64,000 nucleotides of DNA from Terriglobales bacterium (GCA_035487355.1 DATHMF010000043.1:1-64000); one strand, 5' to 3'. Shown: positions 34,011-43,964, numbered from the stretch's first letter. Numbers and translations: made by a program. Notes: a model not told the origin generated them from the letters alone.

Positions 34011-35399
34011 TTAGCTCTCCTGCGCGACAAGCACCTGCGACTCTAAAACAAAATTGCCTTTCGGCGTCAGCGATAAAGTCTGCATTGTCCGGGCGGCATG
34101 TTGAGTTCCGACGGCAATGGCTACGGGATAAAAAATGTAGTATTCGTAGGCAAGATGGGCAAAAAATGCTCCAAACACAAATGACAACAGGCTCGCGAGC
34201 GTGGCACGCGCCATTAGGCTTAGCTCTCGGCCTTCGCTTCCTTTGGAAAACGCACCGCTGATTCTTTTCATGTTGAGTAAAGCAGTGGCCAAAAGTCCAA
34301 TAAATAACAGCAACGCCGGAATCCCTGCTTCGGAAGAAATCTGGGTAAAGGTATTATGTGTCCCCATCCATGCACTGGGCTGGCCAAGGTAGTTCCCACT
34401 GGCGACTTCGAAATTCCCGAGACCTAACCCAAAGATTGGATGCTCCAAGGTGTACTGAATTGACCGGCTTAATACCGCCAAGCGGTCTTCTGTGGATTCC
34501 TCCGCCGACGCAGCTACCTGGTCTGTGTAAATATCGGGGCCGTTCCACATAGTCCCCAGCCGTTGCCAAAAAACCTGGGGCGCCAGGATGACAGCAAGTA
34601 CCAGGGTCAAAGCGATTCCAACTCCAATCATCTTGCCGCGAGAGCTGCCGCGCAAAACAAGAAGTGATGTCAACGCTATGGACAACACGACATTCAAAAG
34701 CCCTCCCCGTGAGGCCGTCAGCACTACCATCCATAACATCAAAAAAAATGTCGCAGCCAGCAAACCTGTCTTCCAAAGAGAACGGTGGACAACAAATATT
34801 GCGGCGATATAAGGGATCGTGATAGCAGCAGCAATGCCGAGGAAATTCCAGCCAAGCATTCCCTGATTGACTCCGAGCATGCGCCCCCCAACCCAGACAA
34901 CTCTGGAAGATTGGATGATGGAGAAGCTTGTAACGAAAAGTTCACTAAGGATAATCGCCCAAAGAACCCTGCGAATTCGTTCGAGCGTGACCAGCGTCTG
35001 GGTCAATAGAAAGAAGATGAAGAGCGTCTTCAACCAGACATTGATGAGGATCTGAAAACTTCCTCCTCTCCAAAAAGCAAAAGGCATGCCTGCGATATAC
35101 CACCCGGTGAGTAGAAGGACAATCTGAAGCTCCCGGCTCCAAAGTAGACGGGTATTGCCCGAGAGCAGAGCTCCAAGATATGCCAGGCCGCTGCACAAAC
35201 CGAAAACGAACGTCAGGTGAAGCTGGCCCAACAATGGAAATATGTCCTCAGGCCGTGCATAAACGGAAATCGTGAAAAGCCACAGGAAGAAGAACCCTGC
35301 CTTGGCCCTTTGACCACGAACATGTGGACGAACGAAGTTCTGTTTCGAAACTGATTCGTTGACCGGGAGCAAACTCTCTTCGCTCACAGATTCAAGCAT
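34011..35399 (-). CDS. O-antigen ligase / Wzy-like polymerase
   Basis: The 462-residue polytopic membrane protein has about 10-12 hydrophobic segments and a periplasmic loop with the Wzy_C/WaaL-type pattern HPIFGLGLGNFE followed by GTHNTFTQISSEAG. Such proteins polymerise or ligate undecaprenyl-linked glycans in the periplasm. With the Wzx-like and Wzz-like proteins it completes a Wzx/Wzy-type set; a ligase role cannot be excluded from sequence alone. Confidence 0.86.
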   Translation of the reverse strand: MLESVSEESLLPVNESVSKQNFVRPHVRGQRAKAGFFFLWLFTISVYARPEDIFPLLGQLHLTFVFGLCSGLAYLGALLSGNTRLLWSRELQIVLLLTGWYIAGMPFAFWRGGSFQILINVWLKTLFIFFLLTQTLVTLERIRRVLWAIILSELFVTSFSIIQSSRVVWVGGRMLGVNQGMLGWNFLGIAAAITIPYIAAIFVVHRSLWKTGLLAATFFLMLWMVVLTASRGGLLNVVLSIALTSLLVLRGSSRGKMIGVGIALTLVLAVILAPQVFWQRLGTMWNGPDIYTDQVAASAEESTEDRLAVLSRSIQYTLEHPIFGLGLGNFEVASGNYLGQPSAWMGTHNTFTQISSEAGIPALLLFIGLLATALLNMKRISGAFSKGSEGRELSLMARATLASLLSFVFGAFFAHLAYEYYIFYPVAIAVGTQHAARTMQTLSLTPKGNFVLESQVLVAQES

Positions 35400-35413
35400 G
35401 TTGCCTTATCTTT

Positions 35414-36652
35414 CTATGCGACACTGGTTCGCTTTCGAGAACACATCTCTTGCTCCAGGATCTCTTCCATCTTTGCCACAACCACATCCCAACCATACTT
35501 GCTGACTACTTCTTCGCGGGCCGCCTTTCCCATTGAAGTTCGAAGAGATACGCTCTTGAGAAGCTCGACCACTGCCTGAGCAAAGTCTTTAGGCCGCTCG
35601 GCAATGCGAATTTCACGACCATCACGAAACGGCAGACCCTCGGCGCCGATCGGCGTTGAAACCACAGCTTTCGCCATGGCCATTGCTTCCGGAATCTTGA
35701 TGCGTGTTCCTCCGCCAACTCGAAGTGGAACCACCACGACTTCGGCTTGGGAAAGATAAGGGCGAACATCCGGAACCAGACCGGTGATTTCTACGGCACG
35801 CTCCCTGGCAGCGATTGCGCGCAGGCGCGAGGAGGCGCCTCGACCGACTATGGCAAGACTGGCACTTGGCACTGCCTGGCGGATTCGTGGATATATTTCA
35901 CGCAGAAACCACACGATGCCATCTTCATTAGGGTCCCAATCCATCGAGCCCACGAAGACTAAGCGGCCGGGCTGTGGATGATGTTGCTGATGGTCATCAG
36001 CCGGGCGGAAGAAATCTGTGTCTACGCCCGTTGGAAGCGTGGAAACGCGTTTGACTGCGAATTCATTTTGTATGGCTTGCTGATCATCTTTCGATACTGC
36101 GATTACGTGGTCAAACGATCGGCATACTTTAGCTTCAATTTTTTGCGTTTTTCTCCACTCTGTGCCAAATACCAATTTCCGCAAAGGATGTTTTTCCGCC
36201 ACCCATTTTCGTTTCCGCAACAAGAACTCGACATTGTGTTCGAATACCACCCTCGGCCTGAAGCTGAATTCCAATAGAGGTACGGCCGTATGCAGGAAGT
36301 CGCAGAAAACCAGATCGAAGTGCTGGCAAGCTGTCAGCTTTTCCACTGCCGAACGAAAGTGCGGACGATTACACTTTGCCAGGAAGTACGGCAGTGGATT
36401 GAATTGGTTCGCGAGGACTTCTGTGTAGAACGCTCGCGAGTGCTTCTTTGCCTCGCGCCAGAACACTGGTGTGTAGCTTGCGAAGATCTGCCTCATTTCT
36501 GTGATGGCTGCGATATCGTAGGCCGGGTCGGCAAAAGAAACAGCGTGAATTTCCGCTCTCTTTGCTAAACGTGCAAAGATATTCAGAGAGCGTATCTTTC
36601 CGCCCGTATCCGCCGGAAAAAGCGGTCTCGGTAGTGTTAGCAGAAATTTCAT
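35414..36652 (-). CDS. Glycosyltransferase family 4 (PEP-CTERM/EpsH1-associated Stp1-like)
   Basis: In this GT-B protein of about 412 residues the N-terminus (LLTLPRPLFPADTGGKIRSL) matches the sugar transferases linked with exosortase/EpsH1 EPS loci. The C-terminal domain has VFVGSMDWDPNEDG, PLRVGGGTRIKIPEAMAMAKAVV and an SKYGWDVV end. It probably adds one sugar to the repeat unit from a nucleotide-sugar donor. A GTG directly precedes the ATG used here; no strong Shine-Dalgarno is seen. Confidence 0.87.
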   Translation of the reverse strand: MKFLLTLPRPLFPADTGGKIRSLNIFARLAKRAEIHAVSFADPAYDIAAITEMRQIFASYTPVFWREAKKHSRAFYTEVLANQFNPLPYFLAKCNRPHFRSAVEKLTACQHFDLVFCDFLHTAVPLLEFSFRPRVVFEHNVEFLLRKRKWVAEKHPLRKLVFGTEWRKTQKIEAKVCRSFDHVIAVSKDDQQAIQNEFAVKRVSTLPTGVDTDFFRPADDHQQHHPQPGRLVFVGSMDWDPNEDGIVWFLREIYPRIRQAVPSASLAIVGRGASSRLRAIAARERAVEITGLVPDVRPYLSQAEVVVVPLRVGGGTRIKIPEAMAMAKAVVSTPIGAEGLPFRDGREIRIAERPKDFAQAVVELLKSVSLRTSMGKAAREEVVSKYGWDVVVAKMEEILEQEMCSRKRTSVA

Positions 36653-36705
36653 CACTTATGGGATCAACGATGCTAGAGAAGCGGCCACAGCTCAATCACG
36701 CAATT

Positions 36706-38670
36706 TCATGCGCACAGGACGGCCTCGTTACCTTCAAGTGTCTGCGGGCCGAGCACGCTACTGTCGCGGTCGAGAAAGATGCGGCTCCATAGTTCAAAAT
36801 TGAGGAGCCGCCAGCAGCTTTCCGTAGCGCCGGAATCGCCACCCCGATGAGCATTGAGTAGACGCTGCACATAGGCGGGCTGGATTAGCCCTCGCTCGGC
36901 CATCCGTCCATCCGTGAGAATCGCGGATAGCTTGCCGAACAACTGATTCCGCAACCATGGACGAATTGGCGTGGGAAAGCCTTTCTTGTTACGTCGCAGG
37001 ACTTCGACAGGCAGCCGGTTGGCCATCACCCGACGCAGTAAATACTTCCCCGAAAATGAGCGTATCTTGTGACGGGCGGGAATACGAGATGCAAACTCCA
37101 CAAGCTTGTGGTCCAAGAATGGGACGCGGCTTTCAATCGAGGCGGCCATACTCATCTGGTCCTGCTTCATGAGAAGTTCGACCAAATAAGTCTTGATATC
37201 GAGGTAAAGAAGCCGATTCAACAAATTTCCATTGGATCCCCTGGCCGGAAAGAACCGCATTGAATTCGCATATGCATCTACTTCGTAGAGTTCATTCATG
37301 AGTTGGCTGCTCAACAGTTGCGGCTGTTGGTCTTGTGGAAACACGGAATAAAAATTGTCAAAGTAGATTTTTTCGAAAGTGTGTGGATAGTAGAGAAAAG
37401 AGTGCCGCAGTTTTCGCAGCACCCAATCGGGAACAAGTCCGGAATCCAGTGCATTCTTTGCAAGCTGCCGGATGGGCTGCGGGACGAACTTTCTGTAAAG
37501 CGGTCCGTTGCGCAGATTCCAGAGCGTGACGCGGTATTTCAGGTAGCCGGCCAGAACCTCGTCTGCGCCCTCGCCGGTGAGCACAACTTTGACTTTCTCT
37601 TTGGCAAGACGAGAAACGTGAAAGAGAGCGATGCTCGACGGCCACACTACCGGCTCATCTTCGTGCCAAATCACTTGTGGCAAGCTGGCAAAGAAATCCT
37701 CGGGACCAAGTATTACTTCGTTGTGTTCTGCCCTGATATGTTCCGCAACCTGTCGCGCATAGGGCAGCTCGTTATATTGGTCTTCAGCATATCCCACCGA
37801 AAATGTCTGGATGGAGTCCTTTCGAAGAGCCGCCATCTCTGCAGCGATCGAACTTGAGTCGAGCCCTCCGCTCAAGAAGACCCCCAGCGGAACATCACTC
37901 CTGAGATGAATCCGAACTGCCTCGCTAAACAGGTCACGAAACTGTGCGATATAATCCGCTTCGCTCAGCGGATATTCTGGTGCTGATACATCGAGATCCC
38001 AATATTGTGTGATCCTGGGTTCTGTATCGCCTCGTTCCAGATCAATGACTAAGTGGTGTCCGGGTAAGAGTTTGCGTACGTCATCGAACAGTGTTTCTTC
38101 CGAAGAGATGTAACCGAAGGCGAAGAATTCGGGAAGAGCGCGCCGATTGAGTTCGGGCTTGAAGCCAGGGAGTTCGATGAGCGCCTTGATTTCCGAGGCG
38201 AAGGCGAAACGGTCTCCAGCGATTGCATAATAAAACGGCTTGATCCCCACGCGGTCCCGGGCACAGAACAGTCTTTTGCGGCGTGTGTCCCAAATTGCAA
38301 ATGCAAACATGCCACGCAAATAATCAACACAATGGTCTCCATATTCTTCGTACAGGTGCACAATCGTTTCTGTGTCGCTATGGGTGGCATAGCGGTGGCC
38401 GCGCTGTTCGAGCATCGGACGAAGCTCGGGCGAGTTATAGATTTCACCATTAAAGACAATCCAGACAGTGCCGTCTTCATTGCTCATGGGCTGTTGTCCA
38501 CCAGCCACATCAACAATGCTCAACCGGCGGAACCCCAGCGCCGCCGCACCAGAGATCAAGCTGCCTTGGTCGTCAGGCCCGCGGTGACGGAGCACATTTG
38601 ACATCGCCCGCAGGTTTTGTTCTGGAACTCTGCGACCTCGTAAATCAACAATTCCACAGATACCGCACAT
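36706..38670 (-). CDS. Asparagine synthase-like glutamine amidotransferase (EPS-associated)
   Basis: The 654-residue protein has an N-terminal class II glutaminase with nucleophile Cys2 (MCGICGI), RHRGPDD and NGEIYN, followed by an ATP-pyrophosphatase synthetase domain with SGGLDSSSIAAEM. It resembles AsnB and the exosortase-A-associated amidotransferase group in EPS loci. In such clusters it is thought to amidate a sugar carboxylate or related group rather than aspartate. Uronic acids are expected from the two dehydrogenases in the locus. A paralogue lies at 49.5-51.5 kb. Confidence 0.9.
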   Translation of the reverse strand: MCGICGIVDLRGRRVPEQNLRAMSNVLRHRGPDDQGSLISGAAALGFRRLSIVDVAGGQQPMSNEDGTVWIVFNGEIYNSPELRPMLEQRGHRYATHSDTETIVHLYEEYGDHCVDYLRGMFAFAIWDTRRKRLFCARDRVGIKPFYYAIAGDRFAFASEIKALIELPGFKPELNRRALPEFFAFGYISSEETLFDDVRKLLPGHHLVIDLERGDTEPRITQYWDLDVSAPEYPLSEADYIAQFRDLFSEAVRIHLRSDVPLGVFLSGGLDSSSIAAEMAALRKDSIQTFSVGYAEDQYNELPYARQVAEHIRAEHNEVILGPEDFFASLPQVIWHEDEPVVWPSSIALFHVSRLAKEKVKVVLTGEGADEVLAGYLKYRVTLWNLRNGPLYRKFVPQPIRQLAKNALDSGLVPDWVLRKLRHSFLYYPHTFEKIYFDNFYSVFPQDQQPQLLSSQLMNELYEVDAYANSMRFFPARGSNGNLLNRLLYLDIKTYLVELLMKQDQMSMAASIESRVPFLDHKLVEFASRIPARHKIRSFSGKYLLRRVMANRLPVEVLRRNKKGFPTPIRPWLRNQLFGKLSAILTDGRMAERGLIQPAYVQRLLNAHRGGDSGATESCWRLLNFELWSRIFLDRDSSVLGPQTLEGNEAVLCA

Positions 38671-38732
38671 GGTTCTATTTTCTTTTCTCTGAATTTCGAT
38701 TTATTAAAAAGTTGGATTGGCGTTAGCCAGCT

Positions 38733-39461
38733 TCAAACGATCATGAATGCCAGAGAACCGCCAGGAATGGCGTAGATGCTGTGTTCTTTTGAAAATTCCA
38801 CGAGCCAGCGCGAGACACCATTCACCCCGGTTCTGCCAAAATCATGCCACGCAATTACGCTTCCCTTGTGGCAGCATTGCATCGCATTCAAGGTGTCGGA
38901 GCGGACATACTGATACGAATGCGCGCCATCAATGAAGAACAAATCAATCTTCTGGTGGTAAGGTGAAAAATCAAACGATGCGCTATCGTGAAACAACGGT
39001 GTAATTTTACGTGCTTCCGGTGTGCCGTCAAAAATGTATCTGCGGTCGCGGTGAGAGGCTTCAATGTGCCAGTCATCCACTAAAGTCGTTTGCAACTGTG
39101 GATCTATCTGATTCTCAGGAAGGTCGAGGGTATAGATTTTCGCATCTGCAGCAGAGTTAAGCGCTAAATGATAGGTGGTATATCCTCGAAGCGTCCCGAT
39201 CTCAAAAATTGTTTTTGGGTTGAGGTGTCTGCAAAGAAGGCACAGGCTGACGATATCAGCGGTGTATGAAGCAACTGGGCCAAACCACGAATCTTCTGCC
39301 AATCCAGCGAGAACCAAGGGGGTTGCGTTATTGGAAGGCAGTACTTCCCAGATATTTTTCTGCGGCAGCTTTCTGTTTTCTGCGAGAGTCTTATATAAGA
39401 ACAAGGTTTCACTAGCGTAATACACCATGTCTCTTGGCTTGGAGAGCAAGCGAAGTGACAT
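38733..39461 (-). CDS. Class I SAM-dependent methyltransferase
   Basis: I start at ATG 39461 because GGAGGA lies 8 bases upstream; a longer reading to 39530 has no such site. The resulting 242 residues contain a Rossmann-type SAM motif IFEIGTLRGYTT, an acidic residue after the second strand (YTLDLPENQ) and DLFFIDGAHSYQYVRSD, the Methyltransf_24-like block. Sugar or glycan O-methylation is likely from context. Distant similarity to cephalosporin-hydroxylase-type proteins is an alternative. Confidence 0.82.
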   Translation of the reverse strand: MSLRLLSKPRDMVYYASETLFLYKTLAENRKLPQKNIWEVLPSNNATPLVLAGLAEDSWFGPVASYTADIVSLCLLCRHLNPKTIFEIGTLRGYTTYHLALNSAADAKIYTLDLPENQIDPQLQTTLVDDWHIEASHRDRRYIFDGTPEARKITPLFHDSASFDFSPYHQKIDLFFIDGAHSYQYVRSDTLNAMQCCHKGSVIAWHDFGRTGVNGVSRWLVEFSKEHSIYAIPGGSLAFMIV

Positions 39462-39543
39462 CGCATTTCCTCCGATAACCAAGTTTCGGAATCCCAAGAG
39501 CGAGGTTCTTAGATATTTTGCAGATCGCATCGGTAATCGCGGA

Positions 39544-41874
39544 CTATCTTAGTTGAAACGCCGCCATTTCATTCTGTGCCAGACTCGATGCTTGCACATC
39601 GTTGAGCCATTCGTCCCGTACGACAGGCACTTTGGAAGTAAGAATCCGCCGGCCATCCATCTCAAAATAACTTCCATCACAAATGACAAACCGGCAGAGG
39701 TCGGTTCTCGAGCTGGTCGAGCAAAACAAAAACCGCGCATCGCTTGCCCATCGTCCAACTTGCCAACTCCCGGCCTCGTCCGCGAAAAACAGGTAGTCGG
39801 TGGAACTGCCCACTGAGTACTGATAGGCCCGAACAGACACGCCTTTATGTCTTGATTCAAATGAACTGAGGCGACCCAGAAGTGCATTGGTCCGCGAAAG
39901 GGGGATCAGCAGTGTTGCGAACTCTGCAGGCAGACGCTTTCGAGTGCTGAATCGAAGAACTGGAGAAAATTCTTTCCTTCCGTATACCGGCGAATGCCAA
40001 CCCTGGGATATCTCCTGTGAACTATCTTGATTCGCTGTGGATAGCAGAGCGAGTGCCACTTTTTTGCTCCCCAAGAACGTGACGCCTCCCGGAATTGTGG
40101 ACAGTGAGCCTGGCGCAAAGTGCCAGGAAACATCAAGCTGATGTACCCCAGCGCCTTCAAGAACATCGCGAATTAACCAGAAACACGGCTTCAGGTAGAA
40201 AACATAACGACGATGTTGAACCGGCTCTTTCAACCGGCTGTAACCGGTGTGCGAGCCAGCAAAAAAGTCAAAGGTCTTCCTGGTCACCCAGCGATTTACA
40301 GTCGTATCAGGCTGCCCCTGCCATCCAAATGGCCCGGCAGGCTCGGTCTGGCTCAAGCCGTCAACCTGTACCGTGTTGTGACTGGCCGTTCCGCGAAACC
40401 GGTTTCGCTCGCCAGCAGAATCCACGTAAACGAACGTTCCAGGATCAGTTAACAATGATTGTTCTCCCATAGTTACCTGCACACTCAGGGCATCTGCATG
40501 ACTGTGTCCGGCTCGGCCAGCCCCTTGAGGGCCGGCATCAATCATGAGCTGATGTGCTGCGGGTTTTGAGCTGGACATCACGTAAATTCCACTGGATTCC
40601 AAAGCAAATGAAGTCACTGCCGGCTGCAGAGATAACAGTTTTTCAAATTGCTTTGCACTTCCTGCCCCAAGCAACCAGACAGTTTCTTCGCGAATCCCTC
40701 CAGCAACTGTTTTAAAATCCGCGCGATTGAACAGCACTGCTCCGCTAGCAAGTGGATCACCCAGATGTTCAATACCGTTGCGTTGCGGGTCAAATACACG
40801 TCCGCCATCATCATCTCCGAGCCGGGGAAGAGGCCCTGCCTTGCCCAGGACGCAAAGAACCTCCAGCATTTTTTCAATGGTGTGGTCAAACGCAGCTGGA
40901 ATTGAAATCCCATTTGCATGGGCGAGCATTCGTGCGTGAAGAAAGAAGTCAAGAGCGTAGACATGATAATAGATGGATTGTTCAAAGTGCATGCCATCCG
41001 GCCGCACTTGACGATCAGTTGCGCTTAAGACAATTTCCCATCCAAGCTCTTGCCAGCCTTGAGCTAATGGAGACCCGGAACACAAAGTGCCGATAAAAAA
41101 GAGTCCTACTCCTTCACCCAGCAGGTGTGTATTCGGTGAGAAATAAGTGGAAAGAAATCGTTCGATGTGGCGAGCATTCAACATCAGCGCTCGCCAGAGA
41201 TCGGCATGGAATCGTTTTGGAACTACTGAACAACCATTGAGTAAATGCCAGACCCAAAGCCAGGAAAGGCTGCGGAACGCGACCTCCAGACTGCTGGCCC
41301 AATTGATTCCAATAGCATATGAATTCTGCTCCTGCCAGTGATACCACTGCCGGAACAGTTCCTGCGCATACCGAGTTTCTCCGGTCAAGCGATAGGCTTT
41401 GGCAAGCATCACCAGGTGCTGGTGCCGATTGAGTTCCCAAGTGACCTTGGCATCGCCCACCTGATTAAAATCGAGAAAGCTGATCTGAAACCAAGGAAGG
41501 CGAGGAGCGCGTTTGCCATGCACGGCATCGAGATGCCAATCAATCTCCTCTCCGTAATCCAAGCCTTCGTACCCGAGGAGATCGAAGCGATGCTGGCAGA
41601 TCCGCTCCGTTCGTTCGACGATTTCTTCTACCACCTCCGGACATTGTTCACGAAGGTAGTCAACAATCTGTGGAACCTCTTCACGCTCGAAGAAGAAGCG
41701 GCCGGAACGTTCTGGCCAGGGCTTGCAGTCGCCCCCGACGAAATCAACACCAATTCGACTCAACACAAGATCGTAACGCTTCGCCAATTCCTGGCAGGAA
41801 CGAACGCGTAGTTCTTTCCAGCCCATGCCCGCCAGTCGCTTGCCGCGCTCGAGCCAGCGATTGTTAACCGGCAT
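39544..41874 (-). CDS. Heparinase II/III family polysaccharide lyase-like protein
   Basis: From ATG 41874 the protein has 776 residues. The N-terminal alpha/alpha-barrel region (YFSPNTHLLGEGVGLFF, the family's Asn/His block) precedes a beta-sandwich heparinase II/III domain with GHSHADALSVQV, a TDPGTFVY stretch and SHNTVQVDG. Members depolymerise uronic-acid polysaccharides and recur inside EPS operons, where they may trim or proof-read polymer. No clear N-terminal signal peptide is seen, which is odd for a lyase acting in the periplasm. It overlaps the upstream glycosyltransferase gene by 11 bp. Confidence 0.86.
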   Translation of the reverse strand: MPVNNRWLERGKRLAGMGWKELRVRSCQELAKRYDLVLSRIGVDFVGGDCKPWPERSGRFFFEREEVPQIVDYLREQCPEVVEEIVERTERICQHRFDLLGYEGLDYGEEIDWHLDAVHGKRAPRLPWFQISFLDFNQVGDAKVTWELNRHQHLVMLAKAYRLTGETRYAQELFRQWYHWQEQNSYAIGINWASSLEVAFRSLSWLWVWHLLNGCSVVPKRFHADLWRALMLNARHIERFLSTYFSPNTHLLGEGVGLFFIGTLCSGSPLAQGWQELGWEIVLSATDRQVRPDGMHFEQSIYYHVYALDFFLHARMLAHANGISIPAAFDHTIEKMLEVLCVLGKAGPLPRLGDDDGGRVFDPQRNGIEHLGDPLASGAVLFNRADFKTVAGGIREETVWLLGAGSAKQFEKLLSLQPAVTSFALESSGIYVMSSSKPAAHQLMIDAGPQGAGRAGHSHADALSVQVTMGEQSLLTDPGTFVYVDSAGERNRFRGTASHNTVQVDGLSQTEPAGPFGWQGQPDTTVNRWVTRKTFDFFAGSHTGYSRLKEPVQHRRYVFYLKPCFWLIRDVLEGAGVHQLDVSWHFAPGSLSTIPGGVTFLGSKKVALALLSTANQDSSQEISQGWHSPVYGRKEFSPVLRFSTRKRLPAEFATLLIPLSRTNALLGRLSSFESRHKGVSVRAYQYSVGSSTDYLFFADEAGSWQVGRWASDARFLFCSTSSRTDLCRFVICDGSYFEMDGRRILTSKVPVVRDEWLNDVQASSLAQNEMAAFQLR

Positions 41875-43090
41875 GAACCACTTCCCTTCTGGTTTTTCTT
41901 GTTTCCCACATTGATTCCGCAAGTAACCAATCAACGGTTCGTGCAATATTATCTTCAGCGTCTTGGAGCCGTGTCTGTCCCTTTAGCTCTCTGTACCGTT
42001 CTGTCACATCAACAAGCTTTGCGCATAAATCCGCAGCATCCTCTTCACGGTATGTAATTACGTTCAGAGGACGATGGCCGTTCTCGCTGGCCACAACTGG
42101 TACGCCAAGAGCGAGCGCTTCAAGTACAGAGGCGGAGACACCATCGCACACCGGGGTTCGGATATATGTTGAGCTTCGCGTCAGTAAGGTCAAGAACTCG
42201 TCATGGGTCAGGTTCCCCAGCAGAAGCAGGCTCGAGCGCTCGTCCGCCGGCCAGTTGTTCACGAATTCTTTGGCCGCGGGTAGTTCTTTGGAAGGAAAGC
42301 CGAGCCAAATGAATCCTGCCTGAGGATAAGCTTTCCGGAATTGGAACATTGCCTCCCTCAATATAGGAAGCCGATACTCCGGACGAAATGAAACGTAACA
42401 GAAAAACACAGGATGGTGAGTTTTCAGAAAAACTTCGGTTTCTTGGACAAGCGGCATTCTTTTAAAATCGAGATGTTGGGCAGAAAAGCCTGGAATCGCG
42501 GCGACACGTTCCGGGTCAATGCCGTAGCGCTCAATTGCCTGTTTAACAGGCAGGCTGTTGCATGAAATTTGCCCCGACAATCGAAAGAGCGCCCGATAAG
42601 CCCAATGCAGCCAGAACTCTTCGGATCGAGGAAAGTATCTCTGCTTCAAACCTCCACGCCAGCTCAGAGCTATAGGGCGGTCAGCGAACCGGCCTACCAA
42701 AGCAGCGAGGAAGGCCAATATATAGCCCGTCTTCGACTGGCCGTTGACGTGCACTTGAAAACGATAACCCTTTGAGGCAAACCGCATGAGCTTATATAAA
42801 TAATCGAAGCCATTCTGAACATCTACATACTCACTGCTTTTCTTCGTATGGCTTTCATTAAGATTAAGAACATCACAAACGTTTCCACGGCGACGAATTT
42901 CTTCGACGAGTAACTTTGTCTGCATGGCCCAACCACAAACCGGAGGTGGATAGTTACCAACTTGGAGAATCTTCGGTCGCGAGCACCTTTCGATCATGCG
43001 ATCTGGGTAGTTCCCAGTTGTATTCAAAGCGAGGAGCCGCGAGTCGTTGCGAAGCCGGCCTGCTTCTTCTTCAATTTTGGCTAAGCGCAT
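41864..43090 (-). CDS. Glycosyltransferase family 4-like
   Basis: The 408-residue GT-B-fold protein has an ILQVGNYPPPVCGWAMQ start of the donor/acceptor N-domain and a C-terminal domain with FFCYVSFRPEYR, LLLGNLTHDEFL and EALALGVPVVASENG. The last of these carries the conserved acidic nucleotide-sugar binding positions. It is likely cytoplasmic or membrane-associated and involved in EPS repeat-unit assembly. The N-terminal about 30 residues are not homologous-looking, so a start near 42997 is possible. It is the first gene after the LuxR-type regulator (29-bp gap). Confidence 0.82.
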   Translation of the reverse strand: MRLAKIEEEAGRLRNDSRLLALNTTGNYPDRMIERCSRPKILQVGNYPPPVCGWAMQTKLLVEEIRRRGNVCDVLNLNESHTKKSSEYVDVQNGFDYLYKLMRFASKGYRFQVHVNGQSKTGYILAFLAALVGRFADRPIALSWRGGLKQRYFPRSEEFWLHWAYRALFRLSGQISCNSLPVKQAIERYGIDPERVAAIPGFSAQHLDFKRMPLVQETEVFLKTHHPVFFCYVSFRPEYRLPILREAMFQFRKAYPQAGFIWLGFPSKELPAAKEFVNNWPADERSSLLLLGNLTHDEFLTLLTRSSTYIRTPVCDGVSASVLEALALGVPVVASENGHRPLNVITYREEDAADLCAKLVDVTERYRELKGQTRLQDAEDNIARTVDWLLAESMWETRKTRREVVHAG

Positions 43091-43119
43091 ATTGAGATAC
43101 GCAGAATCCAGAGGGTCAG

Positions 43120-43791
43120 TTAGCTGCGTTGTTGCTGATACCAGAGCAAGATGAGATCGGCGCGGCGGCCAACGCCGAATTTTGTCAGAACGTTAGAAAC
43201 ATGGAATTTCACTGTGCGCTCGGAGATATCCAGTTTGGCGGCGATCTCCTTGTTTGACAAATTCTCGAGCATCCGGTCCAGCACTTGCGTCTCGCGTGCG
43301 CTTAGTTGTGCAGACCAGTTTGAGGTTTGTTTTTTGTGACCGGCGCGAACGATCGAATCTACAAAACTCGAGAGCAGCGCCCGGGGCACCCAGAAGCCTC
43401 CCGTCGCTACTGCTTGCAGCGCACGCGGCAACTGATCGTGGGCGTCTGCGTAGCGCAATAGTCCTTTGACTCCAAGGGCCAAAAGTGCGAACGCATTGTT
43501 TTCGTCGAACTTTTCCACCACAACGAGCAAGTGCGATTCGGGATAGCGTCTCTGAATCGCTGCCACGAGCGACTCAGCGGCAGGGCGCGGGGCATGAGCA
43601 TCAATCACATATACTTTTGCCCGCGGAATATGTGCTTGCTCCGGTTCTGTCGCACCGAGGGGGCCTAGTTGATAGGTCTTGAGATGAACCCCGGATTTGG
43701 CGAGCAATCGTTGGAATTCCCCAAGCACCAGTGGGTGCCACGATAGCAGGCATACCTTCAAGCTATGTTGTCGAGCAGCTCGATGCACCAT
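43120..43791 (-). CDS. LuxR/FixJ-type regulator with degenerate receiver
   Basis: The C-terminal 65 residues of this 223-residue protein form a NarL/LuxR helix-turn-helix (LSARETQVLDRMLENLSNKEIAAKLDISERTVKFHVSNVL). The N-terminal domain has receiver-like topology (VYVIDAHAP holds the Asp position; GVKGLLRYAD holds the Lys), but the acidic pair is replaced by SW in LLSWHPLV and the Thr/Ser switch by Glu. Regulation may therefore not depend on classical phosphorylation. No kinase is adjacent. It probably controls the EPS genes that follow and/or the divergent secreted protein. Confidence 0.85.
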   Translation of the reverse strand: MVHRAARQHSLKVCLLSWHPLVLGEFQRLLAKSGVHLKTYQLGPLGATEPEQAHIPRAKVYVIDAHAPRPAAESLVAAIQRRYPESHLLVVVEKFDENNAFALLALGVKGLLRYADAHDQLPRALQAVATGGFWVPRALLSSFVDSIVRAGHKKQTSNWSAQLSARETQVLDRMLENLSNKEIAAKLDISERTVKFHVSNVLTKFGVGRRADLILLWYQQQRS

Positions 43792-43948
43792 GGATTTTGC
43801 CGAGAAAAGGCAAACTACATTTCAATGGAACGATAGCACAGTATATTTTCTAATCGTAGGAAGACCTCCTGATAAAAGTTGGGCGTAATGCCTTGGATAA
43901 TAGGTCGAGCAGCAGCTACTTTTACCCGAATCAGACCTGATTTGTGGA

Positions 43949-43964
43949 CAGGTAGTTCTACCTG
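43949..43964. promoter_or_regulatory. Candidate operator palindrome in divergent region 43792-44213
   Basis: CAGGTAG-TT-CTACCTG is a perfect 7-bp dyad. A further half-like ACCTGA lies at about 43935. TTCGGAAAT (44004-44012) in the same region matches half of a dyad upstream of the EPS antiterminator. The 422-bp region between the LuxR-type gene and the divergent secreted protein holds no visible gene and must contain both promoters. The dyad is a good candidate site for the adjacent regulator. Confidence 0.4.
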
